DNA of 64,000 nt from Hofstenia miamia (GCA_900660155.1 CABFPE010000140.1:1330548-1394547); one strand, 5' to 3'. Positions 1-13,027 are shown, counted from the first letter of the stretch. The notes: a model not told the origin generated them from the sequence alone. Translations and numbers: made by a program.

Positions 1-6
1 CATTTA

Positions 7-47
<41 letters not shown>

Positions 48-1632
48 GTTAAGAAAGTGGTTAACATGAGAGAATTTACTACATTGTATATTTGGGTCAC
101 AATAGTTGACCTCCTTTCGGTTCTTACATCAGATTTCTCTGAGATTGTCAAGTCCCATTGTAATTTATTGGGCTAATCTTTTCAGCTGGACCTTTATTGA
201 ATATAATTGAAACACTGGGATTGCAGAATTCAGAAATTCATATATAACTTTCGAGAGCTTTGAACAAAATTGAATCACATGGGCTATGAGAGCATATTTT
301 TTTATTGGACTGCGGGTAAAAAAATCCTGATTTAACAGAACCCTAGCTCTCACCCAGTTGAAAATGAACTTAGTATTGTAGAGAAATAATAATCTAATAA
401 AAAATGCATGTGTAAAAATTATAGGATCCGTCATTCTTCAAACAATTAACTAGCACTTTAAAAAATTCAGCATATTATTAATATTAACATGGTTTTGGTA
501 TATCCGTTTGTTTTTTAAGGCATAGATTAGTGACTTAAGTTGTAAATTCCGGTTGTCAGTTACATTTATATATGTACAAATTGAGTGAAAAATGGCTGAA
601 GAGTAAAAATCATCATCGATATTGTAATTATATGCAATTTACTATTGTTAATGGTGACATTATTGCCTGATATTTAGCTTGTAAACGAAGTCAAATTACA
701 TCCAAATGCTGTTTGCTTCACTTGGACGTTGCAATCAACTTGAGAACTGAACCTAATTGAACTATAAATCTTTGAGAGAAATTCGTATTTATCTGCAATT
801 GCTCAATCACCTTTAATACAAATATGTCACTCAAAAATCATTTTCATAAAATTCCGTATAAATGATACGTAGCCAATGAGAATCTTTCTCAGAATTAGTT
901 TATAACAGTTAGAACAAGCTAAAGTACAGTTCGAATTGCAATAAATTTTCAGTGTTTTTGCGCTCAATTTAAAAATGAACTATACATCCTTCATTGCATT
1001 ATATATTAAGGCAGTTTTGTATTTAATTAGATTCTAAAAAATGCCATCTTTAATTAAGCGTAAAAACTCAATGAACAGAAGATGTACATTACTTTGGAGC
1101 ATAAAAGCGAGTGAAACTATTTTCCCGATGTTTTTATTTTTCCTTAATGAACATGCTGTATATCATTCCCTCTGAAATGGAGTTAAATATAATTCTGCTA
1201 TTTACAAAAAAGCCATCACATTTAATGCAAATTTCACGCAAAGAGGTGTTGTAGGCCTAATTCTCCTATTTGCCAATTTTAAAATTCTAGCTTATATGGC
1301 ATCTGTCGGCGCCAAAAAATCTGCTTATATTTTTATTTAATTGGGCAGAATACAGCTGTGAATTACACTGTAAAAGTTAATAGCCTCTAATAAACACATT
1401 TCTCTTTGTATTATTAAAAAATATATAATTCATGGACGATATTTATACTCAAAATACGCCTTGTTACCATATATATACCGACATGATATTTATTAATACG
1501 GTTTCTTTAAGTATTTGTAAACAACTTACAAAATATAAATTGCTAAGAACAGCGTTGTACTGAGAACGTTTTGCTCTAGGCGTTATAAAAATTATGGCTT
1601 GAGAAGTTAGTAAGTGTCATATTAGTACTTCA

Positions 1633-1952
1633 CAGACTTGTCAAATAGCCGAGCTTTTAACAAGCCGACCCGAGCCGAGCCGAGCCGAGCTTGAGCAGAG
1701 TATTAGATATTCGATACGGCAAGGCCAAAACGAGGCTTTTTAAGCAAAGCAAACTTATAGTACTTCCTGTTAATTTGATTATGCAGATATTTCTTATTTT
1801 TTCATTCAACATGCCTTTCATGTAATCTTATTTTAGAAATGTTTATTAATAGTAAGAGCTATGTAAAAAACTATCGAGCTGAAACACGAGTCTCATTGAA
1901 AGATTTCATGCGGAGAGCCGAGCTGAGAAATTTCGGCTCGTTCACAAGTCTG
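1633..1952. mobile_element. hAT-type MITE with GAGCC-rich ends
   Basis: The left end CAGACTTGT and right end ACAAGTCTG are inverted repeats, and both ends continue into GAGCCGA-type sequence. The flanking 8-base sequences GTACTTCA and GTGCTTCC match at six of eight positions, fitting an old hAT target-site duplication. A short tandem CGAGC/CCGAG array lies at 1668-1690. It has no coding capacity. Confidence 0.65.
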
Positions 1953-2142
1953 GTGCTTCCTCACTCTACGAAGAGTACGTGCGGCACTCTGAAGATTTAC
2001 TATCATAATACATAGTTGAAATTAATTCATCCATGGGGCATTGATGATACATTAAATACAGATATTTTTTGTGCATAGCTCAGATCAAATAAAGGTAAAC
2101 ATAAGATGATATTTTCATTACTAAGATAAGCACCATTCACAC

Positions 2143-2380
2143 CAGTGGCGGACGCAAGGGTGATGTGAGGGAATGTCCCCTGTCTGGATTTAGACATTGA
2201 TTTTGATTGATTATATCAAAAAAAGCTGCAAGAAATGTAAAAATGTGTTTGAAGTGTATTTTCAGGGTTTATTTTTTAATATTTTGACAATTTCGCAGGT
2301 CTTAGCCCTGTATTTGGCCAATAATGTTGATCACACGTGAGAAGTCCCCTCGCCAGAAAATTATTCATATTCGACGAGGC
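2143..2380. repeat. dispersed repeat, copy 1
   Basis: The segment begins CAGTGGCGGACGCAAGGG and shares a string of blocks in the same order with 39223-39450: the GGAAT..TCCCCCTGTC block, ATTGATTTTGATTG, TGTATTTT, a TTTCGC block and CTCCCCG/CCCCTCG followed by GAAAAT. This makes them two diverged copies of one interspersed element of about 230 bases. Class uncertain; the start resembles a DNA-transposon end. Confidence 0.5.
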
Positions 2381-5300
2381 AAAACCCGTATCTGCTCAGG
2401 AACTGCTGCCTTCTATGTCAACACAGCACCCTGTGAAATATACAATTTCGAGTCTTAGAAGTATCAAGTTTAATTTTTACTGAAACATTGGGCAACCCTT
2501 GCTCAAGGCGATGCCTGATCATAGCTAAGCAAATATATACCTGAAATTCAATTCCTAGTTAAATTTTGATAACAATTTAAAATATATAACTTAATCATGG
2601 TATTAAAAACTACATTTGGTCATTTTCTGTAATAGTTCTGTCTTTCGTTGCTGTGCAAACCAATGATAACTAGATTATAACTATTTAATCTAATCGTCCT
2701 CGGTGCAAGACAGCTTGTGCAAATTCTTGATTTGAATTAAGAAAAATTTTGGCTAATATAGTTGGTTATGAAATCGGAAATGTTAAAATAATTTATCCCG
2801 TTAACTAAATATCAGGAAAACCTGACAATATGCACTTTCACATCAATGTGTAATTCCGTGCAGCGGTTTCAATGCAGTGTCGAAATTCGTGGATTGTTCA
2901 AAAATAATATCATTTTGTCTCTATTTATGAAATTCATTTTGGAAATAAAGCACCTTTGTTCAAAAATGTGTGAAGGTCTCTTGTATTGCGTCAGACCGTT
3001 TAAAAACTAATCGAATTTGCCGAGAAAGAAATTCGATTTCTTTGAATTAATGGAGTACGTTAATTGGTATAAAATTCTTGAAGGTCATCGACAATTACCT
3101 TTAGTTCAAAAATTAAGCTTATATCTTTAAAGATTTTTATAGTACTCGTATGACTATGATTAACGCCCTACAACGTGTTGAAATTAAAAATGCAAAACTA
3201 GTGTTTTATCTAGCTACAATCAATACTAGTAAGCGTTATTAAAAAGAAAAATACCATTTAAAAGTATATTTTCATACCACTAAATTAAGGTGTTAATCAA
3301 GTAAAATAATTTTAAGCTTCAACTTGGCAAGCATTTTCGTGCTTGCTCCAAGAAGACTGCATCGTTTCTTGGAAATAACATTATAGACTACTGTTTCTGA
3401 TGAAAACTGAAACAATCGGTTTTCGTTTCGGTTAGATTTTCTTCTGTATATAGCCGAGTACTGTTTAATAATGCTACGCAAGCTATAATCAAAATTATCA
3501 AAAAATCACTACAAGGTTCAAACTGATGTATGCAGACTTATGAACTGTTACTTCAAGCTCAACTGGTAAACTACGAATTTTTTTTAAAATTTAAATTTGT
3601 TGCTTGCTTTAAGTGTGAAATCAATGTGTGTAATCCTATTTTACATTTAATGTATTTTTTCTAATGGAAATTAGTTTATTTCTACTTGCAGTTGTGCTTT
3701 CAAATAAAGTTTGTTTCATTAGTTACCATTCCTTGATTATAACATGAAATTTATCCAATACCATTTTTTGAAATTTCCTTTGTTATGCTAAAAATTTCAA
3801 TGATGTATGCAGTTTTCATTTGGAACAATTATTGAACCAATACACATTAATTTAATACTCTGCGATATGGATATGTGCCGAAAAATTTTGCACAGCCCCG
3901 GTCTTGGCTAGTCTAGAATCTTTGGGCTCCGTGGATTTAAAATAATGCAAACCCAGTCTATTCTAGATCGATTTATATGATCCATACAAAAAACTTCAAT
4001 TTTTCGGTTTGCTACATCAATTCATAATAAGAAATACAAACTGAAGTTAAAAAACTAAATTGAATCTCAGAAAAATGTATTAAAACTAATATAAAATTTG
4101 AAAATTTTAGAATGTGGATATTTTCAGTATATAGCTTGCACAGCATTTGGATTGATTCGCATGAACTGATATTAAAGGCAAAGCTAGCTTATTTTCATTT
4201 TGACCTTTTCCCTCCAAGCCCGTTTCAGGAAATGTCCATCTCTTCATGCATTTTTTTCCGAATTTGAATATAACCTAGGAGCTTCGAAAAATTTAGACCT
4301 TTATAAAATGCATAAAAACTTTGAATAATTCTAATAAAATTATAAGTTATCTGGTTTTCCAATGGGAAATACGAACAGACGCATTGTCACCCGAACTCCA
4401 TTCAATATACATGTCATCTTAAATTGTTAATGTAAGAGTTGAAACTAGCTGTTGATTAAGATGACAGATTAACATAAACACTCAATGTCATGCATCATAA
4501 ATTTTCACTTAGTGTTTGCATCGTGTGTATTTTAAATATTAACCGTTAATTTCCTGAAGCATGACAAACTTTCTTTTTGCTTCGTTATATATTTTATGCA
4601 TTTGAACAATGTAAGTGATACCCAGACAGCTGAAACCTTAAAAAACGTATAGGCCTAAATAAGTATTAGCTTTACATGTACACACAAATACATAAGACAC
4701 TTATAAGTCTTTATGCTTTTTTGGAGAATCCGCTGGTAATGAATTTAAAGAAAAACCATTTGATTTTTATGTAATTATAAAGTTACCAAGAAAATGTATT
4801 TTTAAGCAGGTAACTTCTAAGTTATCAGACTTTCCATTAAAATATAGAAAGGTTTCAGAGTTTATTACCTTAAGGTATATGGGAATGGACTTTGTTCTAC
4901 GTCAAAAGGAAATTTTTGAAACAAACAAAGCCTATGTAATGTGTGGCTTTAGAGATTGAAGGCTGGTATAAATTGCATAGATATAATAATTTTTTACAAT
5001 TCTGCTTGCTGACAAATTCATAGCATTTGACTAATTATGCTTAGATCTAAAATTTATATACTCGGACATCTAGGAGTCAAATAATTTATCCGTTAGTTAT
5101 TATAGGACAATTGAGGTTTCATATGATTAATTTGATATAATTAGTTAAAATTGTCTTGAGCATTACAACCACTCTTCATCGTTACACTTATATATGTAAA
5201 ATTACAACAGCCACATTTTCATCTGATATTCTTGAAATGCGAAATGTATAATTTTTTAATAACTTCCAAAATTTTTCAAAATATTTACAATATGCTCTTC

Positions 5301-5824
5301 ACAATACCATATTACTGTTTAAACTTAGATTCTATCATTGATAAGTTTTTCGAAGTGACGTAATTCCGAAGTTTTGTGTTTCATAGATGCGTGGTTCTAG
5401 ACCCATTAAAGCTGTGAATAAATATTTGCTAGCAGTAAAAAACGTTAAAACATAGGATTTTAATTAATCAAATATGGAGAACCCTTGATCCATTTTGAAT
5501 TACCATTAAATTTTTAGTATACTTGAGAGCTACAATACAAACTTTGTAAAAATGTTGAAAAAACGATTGAGTTGTTATTGAAATATTTATCAGACAGCGT
5601 TTGGTTATGCGTTTTTGCAACATTGATTTTTACAAGCAGAGCTCCATGTCTTTGTTTTATTTGTTTTACAGTTCAGTTTTTTATATGGACTATTGGGTGA
5701 TCAAAGGAAATAGCTATTTCTTCGGGAACATATTCTAGATTTCGCGATTTTATTTTAATTTGCTTAATATATATATATATATATATCAAGGCGTTCTAAA
5801 TCTAGAAAAAATCGCAAAATATAT

Positions 5825-5880
5825 TGAACGTACTTTTGGTACTTACTGTACCATCATCAGTCAAACTGAAATTTATTGGT
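5825..5880 (-). ncRNA. degenerate hammerhead-ribozyme-like motif
   Basis: The minus strand reads CTGATGA followed by the hairpin TGGTAC-AGTAA-GTACCA, then AAAAGTACGTTCAA. In retroelement-linked hammerheads the order is CUGAUGA, stem II, GAAA, then stem III. Here the first base of GAAA appears to be A, which would destroy activity. The phrase resembles the ends of Penelope-like elements or retrozymes. The call is inferential. Confidence 0.3.
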
Positions 5881-8800
5881 GATAAAAGTATAAATTTCGA
5901 AATACTTAAATATAATTCAAATAAACTAAAATAAATGGAGAGTTTGAGGACATTTCATATTTAAATTAGGTTTTTCTTCTTAATAAAAATGGATATGCGA
6001 TCTTAGTGCATTTTTGTATTTGTGTTTTATTAGAATATTAAAGTCTGATGATGATGCTAGTGTATTGTTATATGGTCGATGATGAGTCGTGTTATTTGAG
6101 ACGTTAGTTGCTTAATTGTTCAAATCATGTTTCTTGTCTTTTCGCAACTTTGCTCGATTGGTTTCGTATAAACAATTATTATTATTCTTATTTTATGATT
6201 TTAAGCAGAAGAATTTTTCGGCTACTAGATAAGATTAAGAGATTTTCACTCTGTAGCTAATTCGAATCGCAAAATCTTTTATCGCATTGTTCCCTCGTAA
6301 TGACGCCCTTTGGGACGCGGATATAGATACTTCCACCGCACTCCAGTGTTCTACATTTGAAAGCCAGTTCTTATGAATTACATCGCTTGAGACAAATATT
6401 TATCATTTCCCCATAATTACTTCCATTTATAATTTTCACTTAATTCACAATGAGTGGACAACTACAATCTACATAATCCATTCATTAGGCTTCATTCAAG
6501 GGATCTACTCCACAAACGTTCTAAATCCAACGCTCTAAATTGACGCGTTGAAATTAGCTAATGAATAATTCCTGGAGTCTTTGCAATATACACAAGAAAC
6601 AATTCATTCATCTGTTACAATCTTTTAATCCTATTCGACCTGGACCTTTTTACACTCCTTAGGATTTACTCCTCTTCCTTCTTAACTCTGGATTAGATTG
6701 ATATTAAAACGAAACGTTGCACTAATATTCTTCATATCAGCACTATCAATTTTCAGAAATTTGATGCCGTCAATATTTTGATGACGTCATCAGAGATGTA
6801 AATTTGGGCTTTTTCTAAATATATTAAACCATCGGTTTTAGCAGTTGGAAATGATGGAATTCATTAGAATTCAATACGATCTTATCAAAATAAAAGTCTT
6901 TTTTCATACTAGCAATAATAATTAATGTTTGTGAAAATTGGAATCCTATACCCCGGTTGAATAACACTATCATACATAAAACAAGCAAATATTTGGAAAA
7001 ATTTTAGTAGGTCATCATGATCCCAAATTGCAGTTAGAAAAACTCACAAATTCATATAAAGAAAGCTCTACAACTTTTTGAGTAATATACAAAATATTAA
7101 TAAGGGTGGTTAATGTAAAAACAGACCGGCCATCATTCTCAATGACTATAGACAAATAGACTTCTGCATTATCCTTATAACAACATATATACTAATGATA
7201 CGCGAGTAAGGTATGGATGGGGTAGGTTGTGAAGTTTTTTGTATGAACATCACATTCAAACTGAAATGATATGACGATCTTTCATGTCCTCTCGTTCATA
7301 GTAAATATCCAAGTAGCGTGCATCATGTACCGGGAAGTGTAACTCATAGCCACTTCAGTAGGTAGGTCAACATTGTTCACACTCAGCCCTTTTTTGTGTG
7401 ATAAGGTTTTTGAATGCCTTATTTGTAATTAAAACATGCATTGTTTAATCAGTTAATATCCGCATGTTTTTCATAGGATAAAACCCTTATACATTTCAAA
7501 GTTTATATACATGAAATTAAACAATGATAAAGTGAGATTCATTTGAATGAAATATAAAACAAGTAAGGATATTTAGATTTTAATATTTCCATTGCATCTG
7601 CTTCACCTGTCCATTAAATCAATAATCGTTATTTCCAATGATTTTGCCAATTAAACAATAAATAGCTTGTTCCAAACATTGCTTTTCATTGTTCAATATA
7701 AAACTACATCCATAAAGGGATTCCTTTTCAAAATATGCACCTGTTGATTAATGATCTTTGCAATGATATAGCAAATATATTTTTTCAGTGTGACAAAAGA
7801 TCTCGACATATTGTTTTCTTTTTTTTATCAATGATAAGTAAAAACTTTTATTGGGTGACAAAATTTCAAATTGATTTGCAGTTAATACCGTTTACATATA
7901 TATGTATGCACAATACCTCTCAGGCTATAACAGTAATATTTTCATCATAGCTGTGAATATGAAATAAGGCTTTAAAGCTAGGTTTGTTGGTTGATTGAAG
8001 AAAGTTTTAATTTTGTGGTTTAATTATGATTTTTGTTATCAAATTCACTCCATTATGGAATATTTCCGTACGCACGCATTACTGTGTGTTTATTTCAAAA
8101 ACACATTTTGTAGACATTAACTGAACATTATATTTTATTTTAGGAGTGACCTAGATAAACGTTAAAATTCAATCAAAAGCTAATTCATTGTTATGAAATG
8201 TTTTTTAAGATACCGTACAAAAATTTATTTTAGTTAAAATAATCGAAAAGTATAATTACAATTAAATCGTATATCCTTTCTTTTATGTACGCATATATTT
8301 ATTGATTTAACTATTTGAATTTACAATATTTTGAAAACATTTCAGACAATATGAATTTAAATTTAATTTTATAAATTTTACCATTGTTGTGCAAAAACCT
8401 TTGCTAAAATTTAGAAATGTTGAAATCATCCGAATTTTAATTAATGTTGCTATTCATGTTGATTTCCTACATGCTACTTGATAAAATCTAATCAACTGTT
8501 TTCCTCAATAAGTCATTGAAGTGATGGTTTATTCAAAAGTTTCACTAGCCTCAATGAATGAAAGAGACGTGATGAATATTTAACCGTCTTTACTATTTCA
8601 AAAGAACATCTGCTTATTAGCGTGGAGTAAATGTTGTATATATCTTTATTTTTAATGAAGACCTCTTTATAATTGTAATACCGTAGACAAATCTACGTTT
8701 TGGAATTCAGCTAACGAATATTATAAATTATTTCAGCGTATTTTAGCATTACTATTTGAATAACTGAAATTTTTGTTTGCAATGATGGTTGGAAAATTTC

Positions 8801-9024
8801 AAGATTTCTATATTTTAGAATTACTCTATGATTAGTCTTAATTAGTCTGTCAGTATTTTTGTAGGAAATTTGGTTTTTTCTCAAAATGAACTAATTGTTC
8901 AAAGTTGGAAATTTAATAATTCTACTATTAGAATGTATGCATTTATCTTTCACATGGAATTCGTTTAATAAATTAATTTTTATTGAAATGTAGGTATATA
9001 ATAGAATTTAAAACTGATATAGAT

Positions 9025-9062
<38 letters not shown>

Positions 9063-11116
9063 CTTGATGCAATTATAAAAAATAGCATTATTTTTAAATG
9101 TATATATTTCAATAGACCTGAGAAACTATTGTCTATATCTGAAGATCGATCTTGACCCTTGTCTATGATTATGTTTATCACCATTTTGATTTGTTTGTAA
9201 TTATGATCACAGAGATCTAGTGTGATTAATGCGATTTTATGAGCGCTGATAAAGTGAGATGGGATCTCAATTTAGCCTTTGGGAGGATTGAAGTCCTTAG
9301 TATTTATCTTTGACTAGTGTTTTGTAATTTTCATTCTCTTAAAATTTATGGATTATCTGTTTAATGGATTGACTTTGCACGTATTTCATTGTAAATTTAA
9401 GCAAATTGCTTTATTTACTGAAATTTTTGTAATTTTCTAGTTCGTAAATTTATTGCATTTATGTCGTTATGACCGCACAGTTAAACTTCTATTAGGTTAA
9501 ATTTTAACCCTGTTTTAAAATTTAAGAAGTTTCAGAAAACACGTTGATTACACATGAAGGAAGAGGGTGGACAGATCTAAGCGCGACTTGGTAAAGAGCA
9601 AAGTAACAAATAGTACTTCATTTTTTGTATGCTCGTCCCAGCAAAATAGAAAAATGTATTTCTCGTTTTGATTGAGATCAATTTGATTGTGTCCCAAAGT
9701 TAAAATATATTTATAATATTTACGCTTTGTATTCAAATTACCTACTTATATCCCATGTAGTCTGTCTGCTTTCTAAAGCTGCAACAAAAATAAACTGCAA
9801 TTATTACAGAAATAACACATCGACCACAAGTAAAAAAGGAATGTGCTTGAAATTGAAAATGTGTGGACTCCTTTTTTACATAGCTTTGAAGAGATTCTTA
9901 ATAAAATGTATACTGAAATGTTGTTCACTCTCTAAAATTATATGATTTTTACTTCAGCAAAAACGGTAGAAAACCCTCACTTTCATCTTTCTCTTTTTCA
10001 TTTATGTTAAGTTTGATAAAATTGGTGATGATTTTGAAATTGTTAGTAATGAAATTTCACTAATAGATTCAACAAATTTCTTTGATTTCACGAATTTATA
10101 TTCCCATAGATCAATTGCTATTAGAAAGTTCAGCTGAAATTGCTACTATTATCCTAATCTTTACTGATGACTGATAAGTGTATGTCATAAATGTTCAGGA
10201 AAGACATTGATATTCCATAAGCCCCGTTGAAGAAACTGATAAATGTATGGAATTGGTATGCTTTGAGTATTCGGATTGAAATTCAAAATGATGTTGAAAG
10301 AGCACGATCATCAACTAAATCTGATTTCACTTAGGATCTCATACTGCTTATTATATAGTTACTAACACACTGAAAATATTGGTTATTCGGATACACCACT
10401 ACTATTTCAACAAGAATTTGCAAGAATTTTAAGTTTCCGCTTGAGTACCTTTTGAAATGCACAGGTTTTTCCAAACTTAAAATCCATATACTAAATATAG
10501 ATATGATTTTCCAAACGTCAATTCCGGCTCTGAGAAAGCGATTTACAAACTATTAATAATTTATAGGCTTCTCATCTATTAAGATTCTCTGCTCTATATG
10601 AATCCCATCCTAACAGAAACATATATTGTCCCAATACTTCATCCCACAAAGTATTTAGTTCCCCCATTGCATTACAAAGATGAAATAACTAAACTTTTTC
10701 CTATTTGAAGCTACAAGTATGATCCTGTTGATATAATAATATTAGCATAATATGTCGATATCAAATAATTTCGAATAAGTATTTATATTTACCAAATGCA
10801 TTTTCTAACAAGAACTACACATGCAGAAATTTTACAAGAAAATTTATATAAAGAGCATTTATGACTAGCAATAGAATGCTTAATTTTTATTGTTCAAAAA
10901 ATAATTATAAATACTCAGAAACTATAGAAAATGCGTTTTAAAAAAGTTGGATTTCAAATAGAAAAAATTTTATATTTTTTTTTAAATTCAAATAACATAT
11001 TTTATTACAATAGTGCACTTTCGTACTGTATTGTCGTAGATGTACCGAAAATAATAATCGTATAATTTATTCGTGAAAACTTCATGTAAAAAGTTTAGTT
11101 TTGAAATCTTGCTTAG

Positions 11117-11318
11117 AATTTGAAGTTTAGAATTCTTGGTGAGGTGTATCGTCTTAATCCGGATAGGATAGGTGGAGCGTTAGGATGGACGAAAAAGTCT
11201 TCTGGTTTAGCACCGATCACAGTCGTCTGCAAAGATGAGACTCCTGTTACCGTTCTGCAAGTTACAGCAATTGAACCACCAAATAAAACCATTCTGGACT
11301 GCAAGATATTTTATCCAG
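11117..11318 (+). CDS. sif: sif exon: first part of WH1/EVH1-like domain
   Basis: The exon has an acceptor (GCTTAG) before 11117 and a donor (CCAG/GTAATT) after 11318. It enters in phase 0 and leaves in phase 1. It encodes about 67 residues including the strings GEVYRL, LAPITVV and ILDCKIFYPG. These align in order with the Drosophila SIF stretch I recall as AEVFHV, LVPVNITC and ILDVRLVQPG, the opening strands of its WH1-like domain. The domain is expected to bind proline-rich or membrane partners. A preceding exon carrying the start codon is not visible in the upstream 11 kb. An open frame on the opposite strand (11113-11304) is a shadow. Confidence 0.8.
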
Positions 11319-11930
11319 GTAATTTCCATTAGAAAGTAAACATGCATGCATGCCTACGACAAAAACATAAAAGAATTTTAAAGCATTCTTTATTTCTTTG
11401 ATGCTTTTAAGCTTACTTTAAGAAATCCTTGAAAAGTTTGATTTTCAAAAGCTAGGCAAAATTCATATATAAATTGCAACTTAAAAAAATAGTGAGTTAT
11501 TCCGGGGTAATTGCTGTTGCTTGTCTAGACAAATTTGTTAATTTATTTTTAAATTGCAGCATTAAAACAAGCAAAATGCCAATGCTGACAAATGCTTTTT
11601 AAATTTTTATGAGTTTGAAAAAATAAATTTGTTACGTAGACAGAAACCTAGATGATTGCTGAAAAGTTTGATATTTTTGAAATTTCAAAATCAGAACTTT
11701 ATGAAAAACATTTAAGACTGTTGAATTAAAAAAATAATTTGGATTTAATATACTAATTCGGTGTTGATTTTAATTCTCTTGAAGTGGGATTTTAGTTTTA
11801 ACGTTCTAGAGCAAGTGTTGTGGATCCGCAAGTCTCTTTGTTTAAGGAAGAATCCCTTTCTTAACTTGAATCTAATATATTTTTATGCCAATGATTAATA
11901 GCTTCAAACTTTCTGAGAAACTGTAATTTA

Positions 11931-12290
11931 TTAATAGCATTTTGCAAAAATGTGTAAAAATTTGAAACTCGGGTGTCCAGTTTCTTTAATTATGGTACCA
12001 GTCAAGCTGAAGTACTTAGGATCAGGCAATTGTATTGTCTTTAGCATTGCATTTGATTTTTCAAATGTTGTATGAAGCTGGTCATTGAAAGAGCGAAAAG
12101 GTTGTTTGCTCAGTTTCTCTGCTATTAAACCAATACCTTTATAAATTATTATTTTTAATTTGATCAGAAACATTTCGAAATATTTATTTTTTTCTTCACA
12201 TTTTATGATGTGAGCAGGTGCATAGCATATAAACTTAATTGAATCATTTAGGAACTCAAGTGCTGCAGTCAAATAACTGTTTCGTACATT
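11931..12290 (-). CDS. unrecognised minus-strand open frame, possible nested exon or retrocopy
   Basis: The minus strand holds about 118 uninterrupted codons. It includes TAALEFLNDSIKFICYAPAH, FEMFLIKLKIIIYKG, SKQPFRSFNDQLHTTFEK and LPDPKYFSLTGTIIKETG, ending FAKCY with TAATAA, where AATAAA overlaps the stop. The amino-acid mix is unlike the phenylalanine/lysine/asparagine-rich noise frames elsewhere in this AT-rich window, so it may be real. I do not recognise a family. No good acceptor or start codon is visible: the frame opens after a TAA, and its first start-like codon is TTG. It could be the last exon of an antisense gene, a retrocopy fragment, or chance. Confidence 0.35.
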   Translation of the reverse strand, partial: NVRNSYLTAALEFLNDSIKFICYAPAHIIKCEEKNKYFEMFLIKLKIIIYKGIGLIAEKLSKQPFRSFNDQLHTTFEKSNAMLKTIQLPDPKYFSLTGTIIKETGHPSFKFLHIFAKCY

Positions 12291-12399
12291 GGTCGGACAA
12301 GATTAATGGTAGGATTATTTTAAAGGCTTTCATTAGAATCAGACTAAATAATTCCATTGATTAAAATAAATTTCTACTATATAAAACATTTATTTCGCG

Positions 12400-12400
<1 letters not shown>

Positions 12401-12437
<37 letters not shown>
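12401..12437. repeat. (TA)n microsatellite
   Basis: Uninterrupted TA dinucleotides. Similar runs of about 20-45 bases occur at 13-44, 5767-5786, 9029-9061, 19518-19538, 27246-27281, 30535-30559, 32750-32770, 44489-44525, 45069-45112, 45465-45492, 48163-48201, 48473-48511, 50714-50743, 54203-54236 and 61781-61810. Together they are a hallmark of this genome's introns and generate short isoleucine-tyrosine repeat frames. Confidence 0.9.
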
Positions 12438-12440
<3 letters not shown>

Positions 12441-12698
12441 AGAAAGAGATAGATAGATTATATTATTGATGTGATCCTATCATTTTTTTGTAATCTGGTT
12501 TTTTGGAGTTTCTAGCACATCCTGTTTGATGCCTCTGATTACAATTTTTTCAATCTAATTTTAATTCTAAAATCAATTTATGGGTTATGCCCAGATTTAA
12601 CAGAATACTCAGTGGCATAAAATAGATGTGTAACTAGAAAATGTAAATACATAATTCAATTTTTATGACTTTTTGTATATTGACGAAGATGTTTTTAG

Positions 12699-12783
12699 GT
12701 GGATTTTGGGGCGTCAATTTCATTTCAGAGAGAGATACTTTTCGATTTATTGCTTCCTGCTCTGTTCGTATTTTATTGCTGTC
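12699..12783 (+). CDS. sif: sif exon: end of WH1-like domain
   Basis: A TTTTTAG acceptor before 12699 is followed by a frame reading WGVNF, then FRFIASC. EVH1/WH1 domains end with a W/F/Y-G-hydrophobic-N-F strand and a helix, and Drosophila SIF has WGLNF followed by FRECC as I recall, so this is the closing strand and helix. Entry is in phase 1, matching the exit of the 11117 exon. Two donors are possible: GTATTT after 12767 (phase 1, would join 15831) and GTAAAT after 12783 (phase 2, would join 18779 directly). About 20 residues of the domain expected between this exon and the previous one are missing, so a microexon should lie at 11319-12698. The annotated 98-residue frame at 12673-12969 is a different, meaningless frame. 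Confidence 0.6.
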
Positions 12784-13027
12784 GTAAATCATATTTCCTT
12801 AATAAATCATACTTCAGTAGTTAATGAATCAAAATTCCAATGTTCACTGATTTTTATACAATACATCATCAAGTTCATAGATACTTATTTTCTATATGAA
12901 AATATCAAACCAAAAAAAATGTTTGAATGTGCTATTTCATTTGTTTTAATACTTGATTCTAAATTATGACCTAACTGCAATTGTTGGATATGAAAAATAA
13001 AGTATTAAAACAACCTATTAGGTTAAT

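Larger units (their letters stand above)
1..11116. other. non-coding: upstream or intronic DNA of sif
   Basis: AT-rich sequence without a recognisable gene. The short frames here (89 residues or less) have phenylalanine/isoleucine/lysine-rich noise composition. It holds the hAT MITE at 1633, the dispersed repeat at 2143, the ribozyme-like motif near 5830 and (TA)n runs. I searched for a family-type first exon (MGN start) and found only a 22-residue MGNTNRR frame at 4363, not convincing. Confidence 0.6.
11319..12698. other. sif intron with unrecognised antisense frame
   Basis: Expected to hide a short WH1 exon. The best candidate is 12002-12069 (acceptor ACCAG, donor GTATGA), reading YLGSGNCIVFS, comparable to GQASECFVYW of fly SIF. 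It enters in the right phase (1) but leaves in phase 0 and would then need the weak acceptor GAAG before 12689. It overlaps the antisense frame at 11931-12290. Confidence 0.4.

Noticed and set aside
165-434. 89-residue minus-strand frame near the window start
   Set aside because: No recognisable motif, no splice or start context, residue mix typical of AT-rich noise.
4363-4431. Short MGN-starting frame considered as the sif first exon
   Set aside because: Only 22 residues to a stop, no donor in the right phase and no resemblance to the family's N-terminus beyond MGN.
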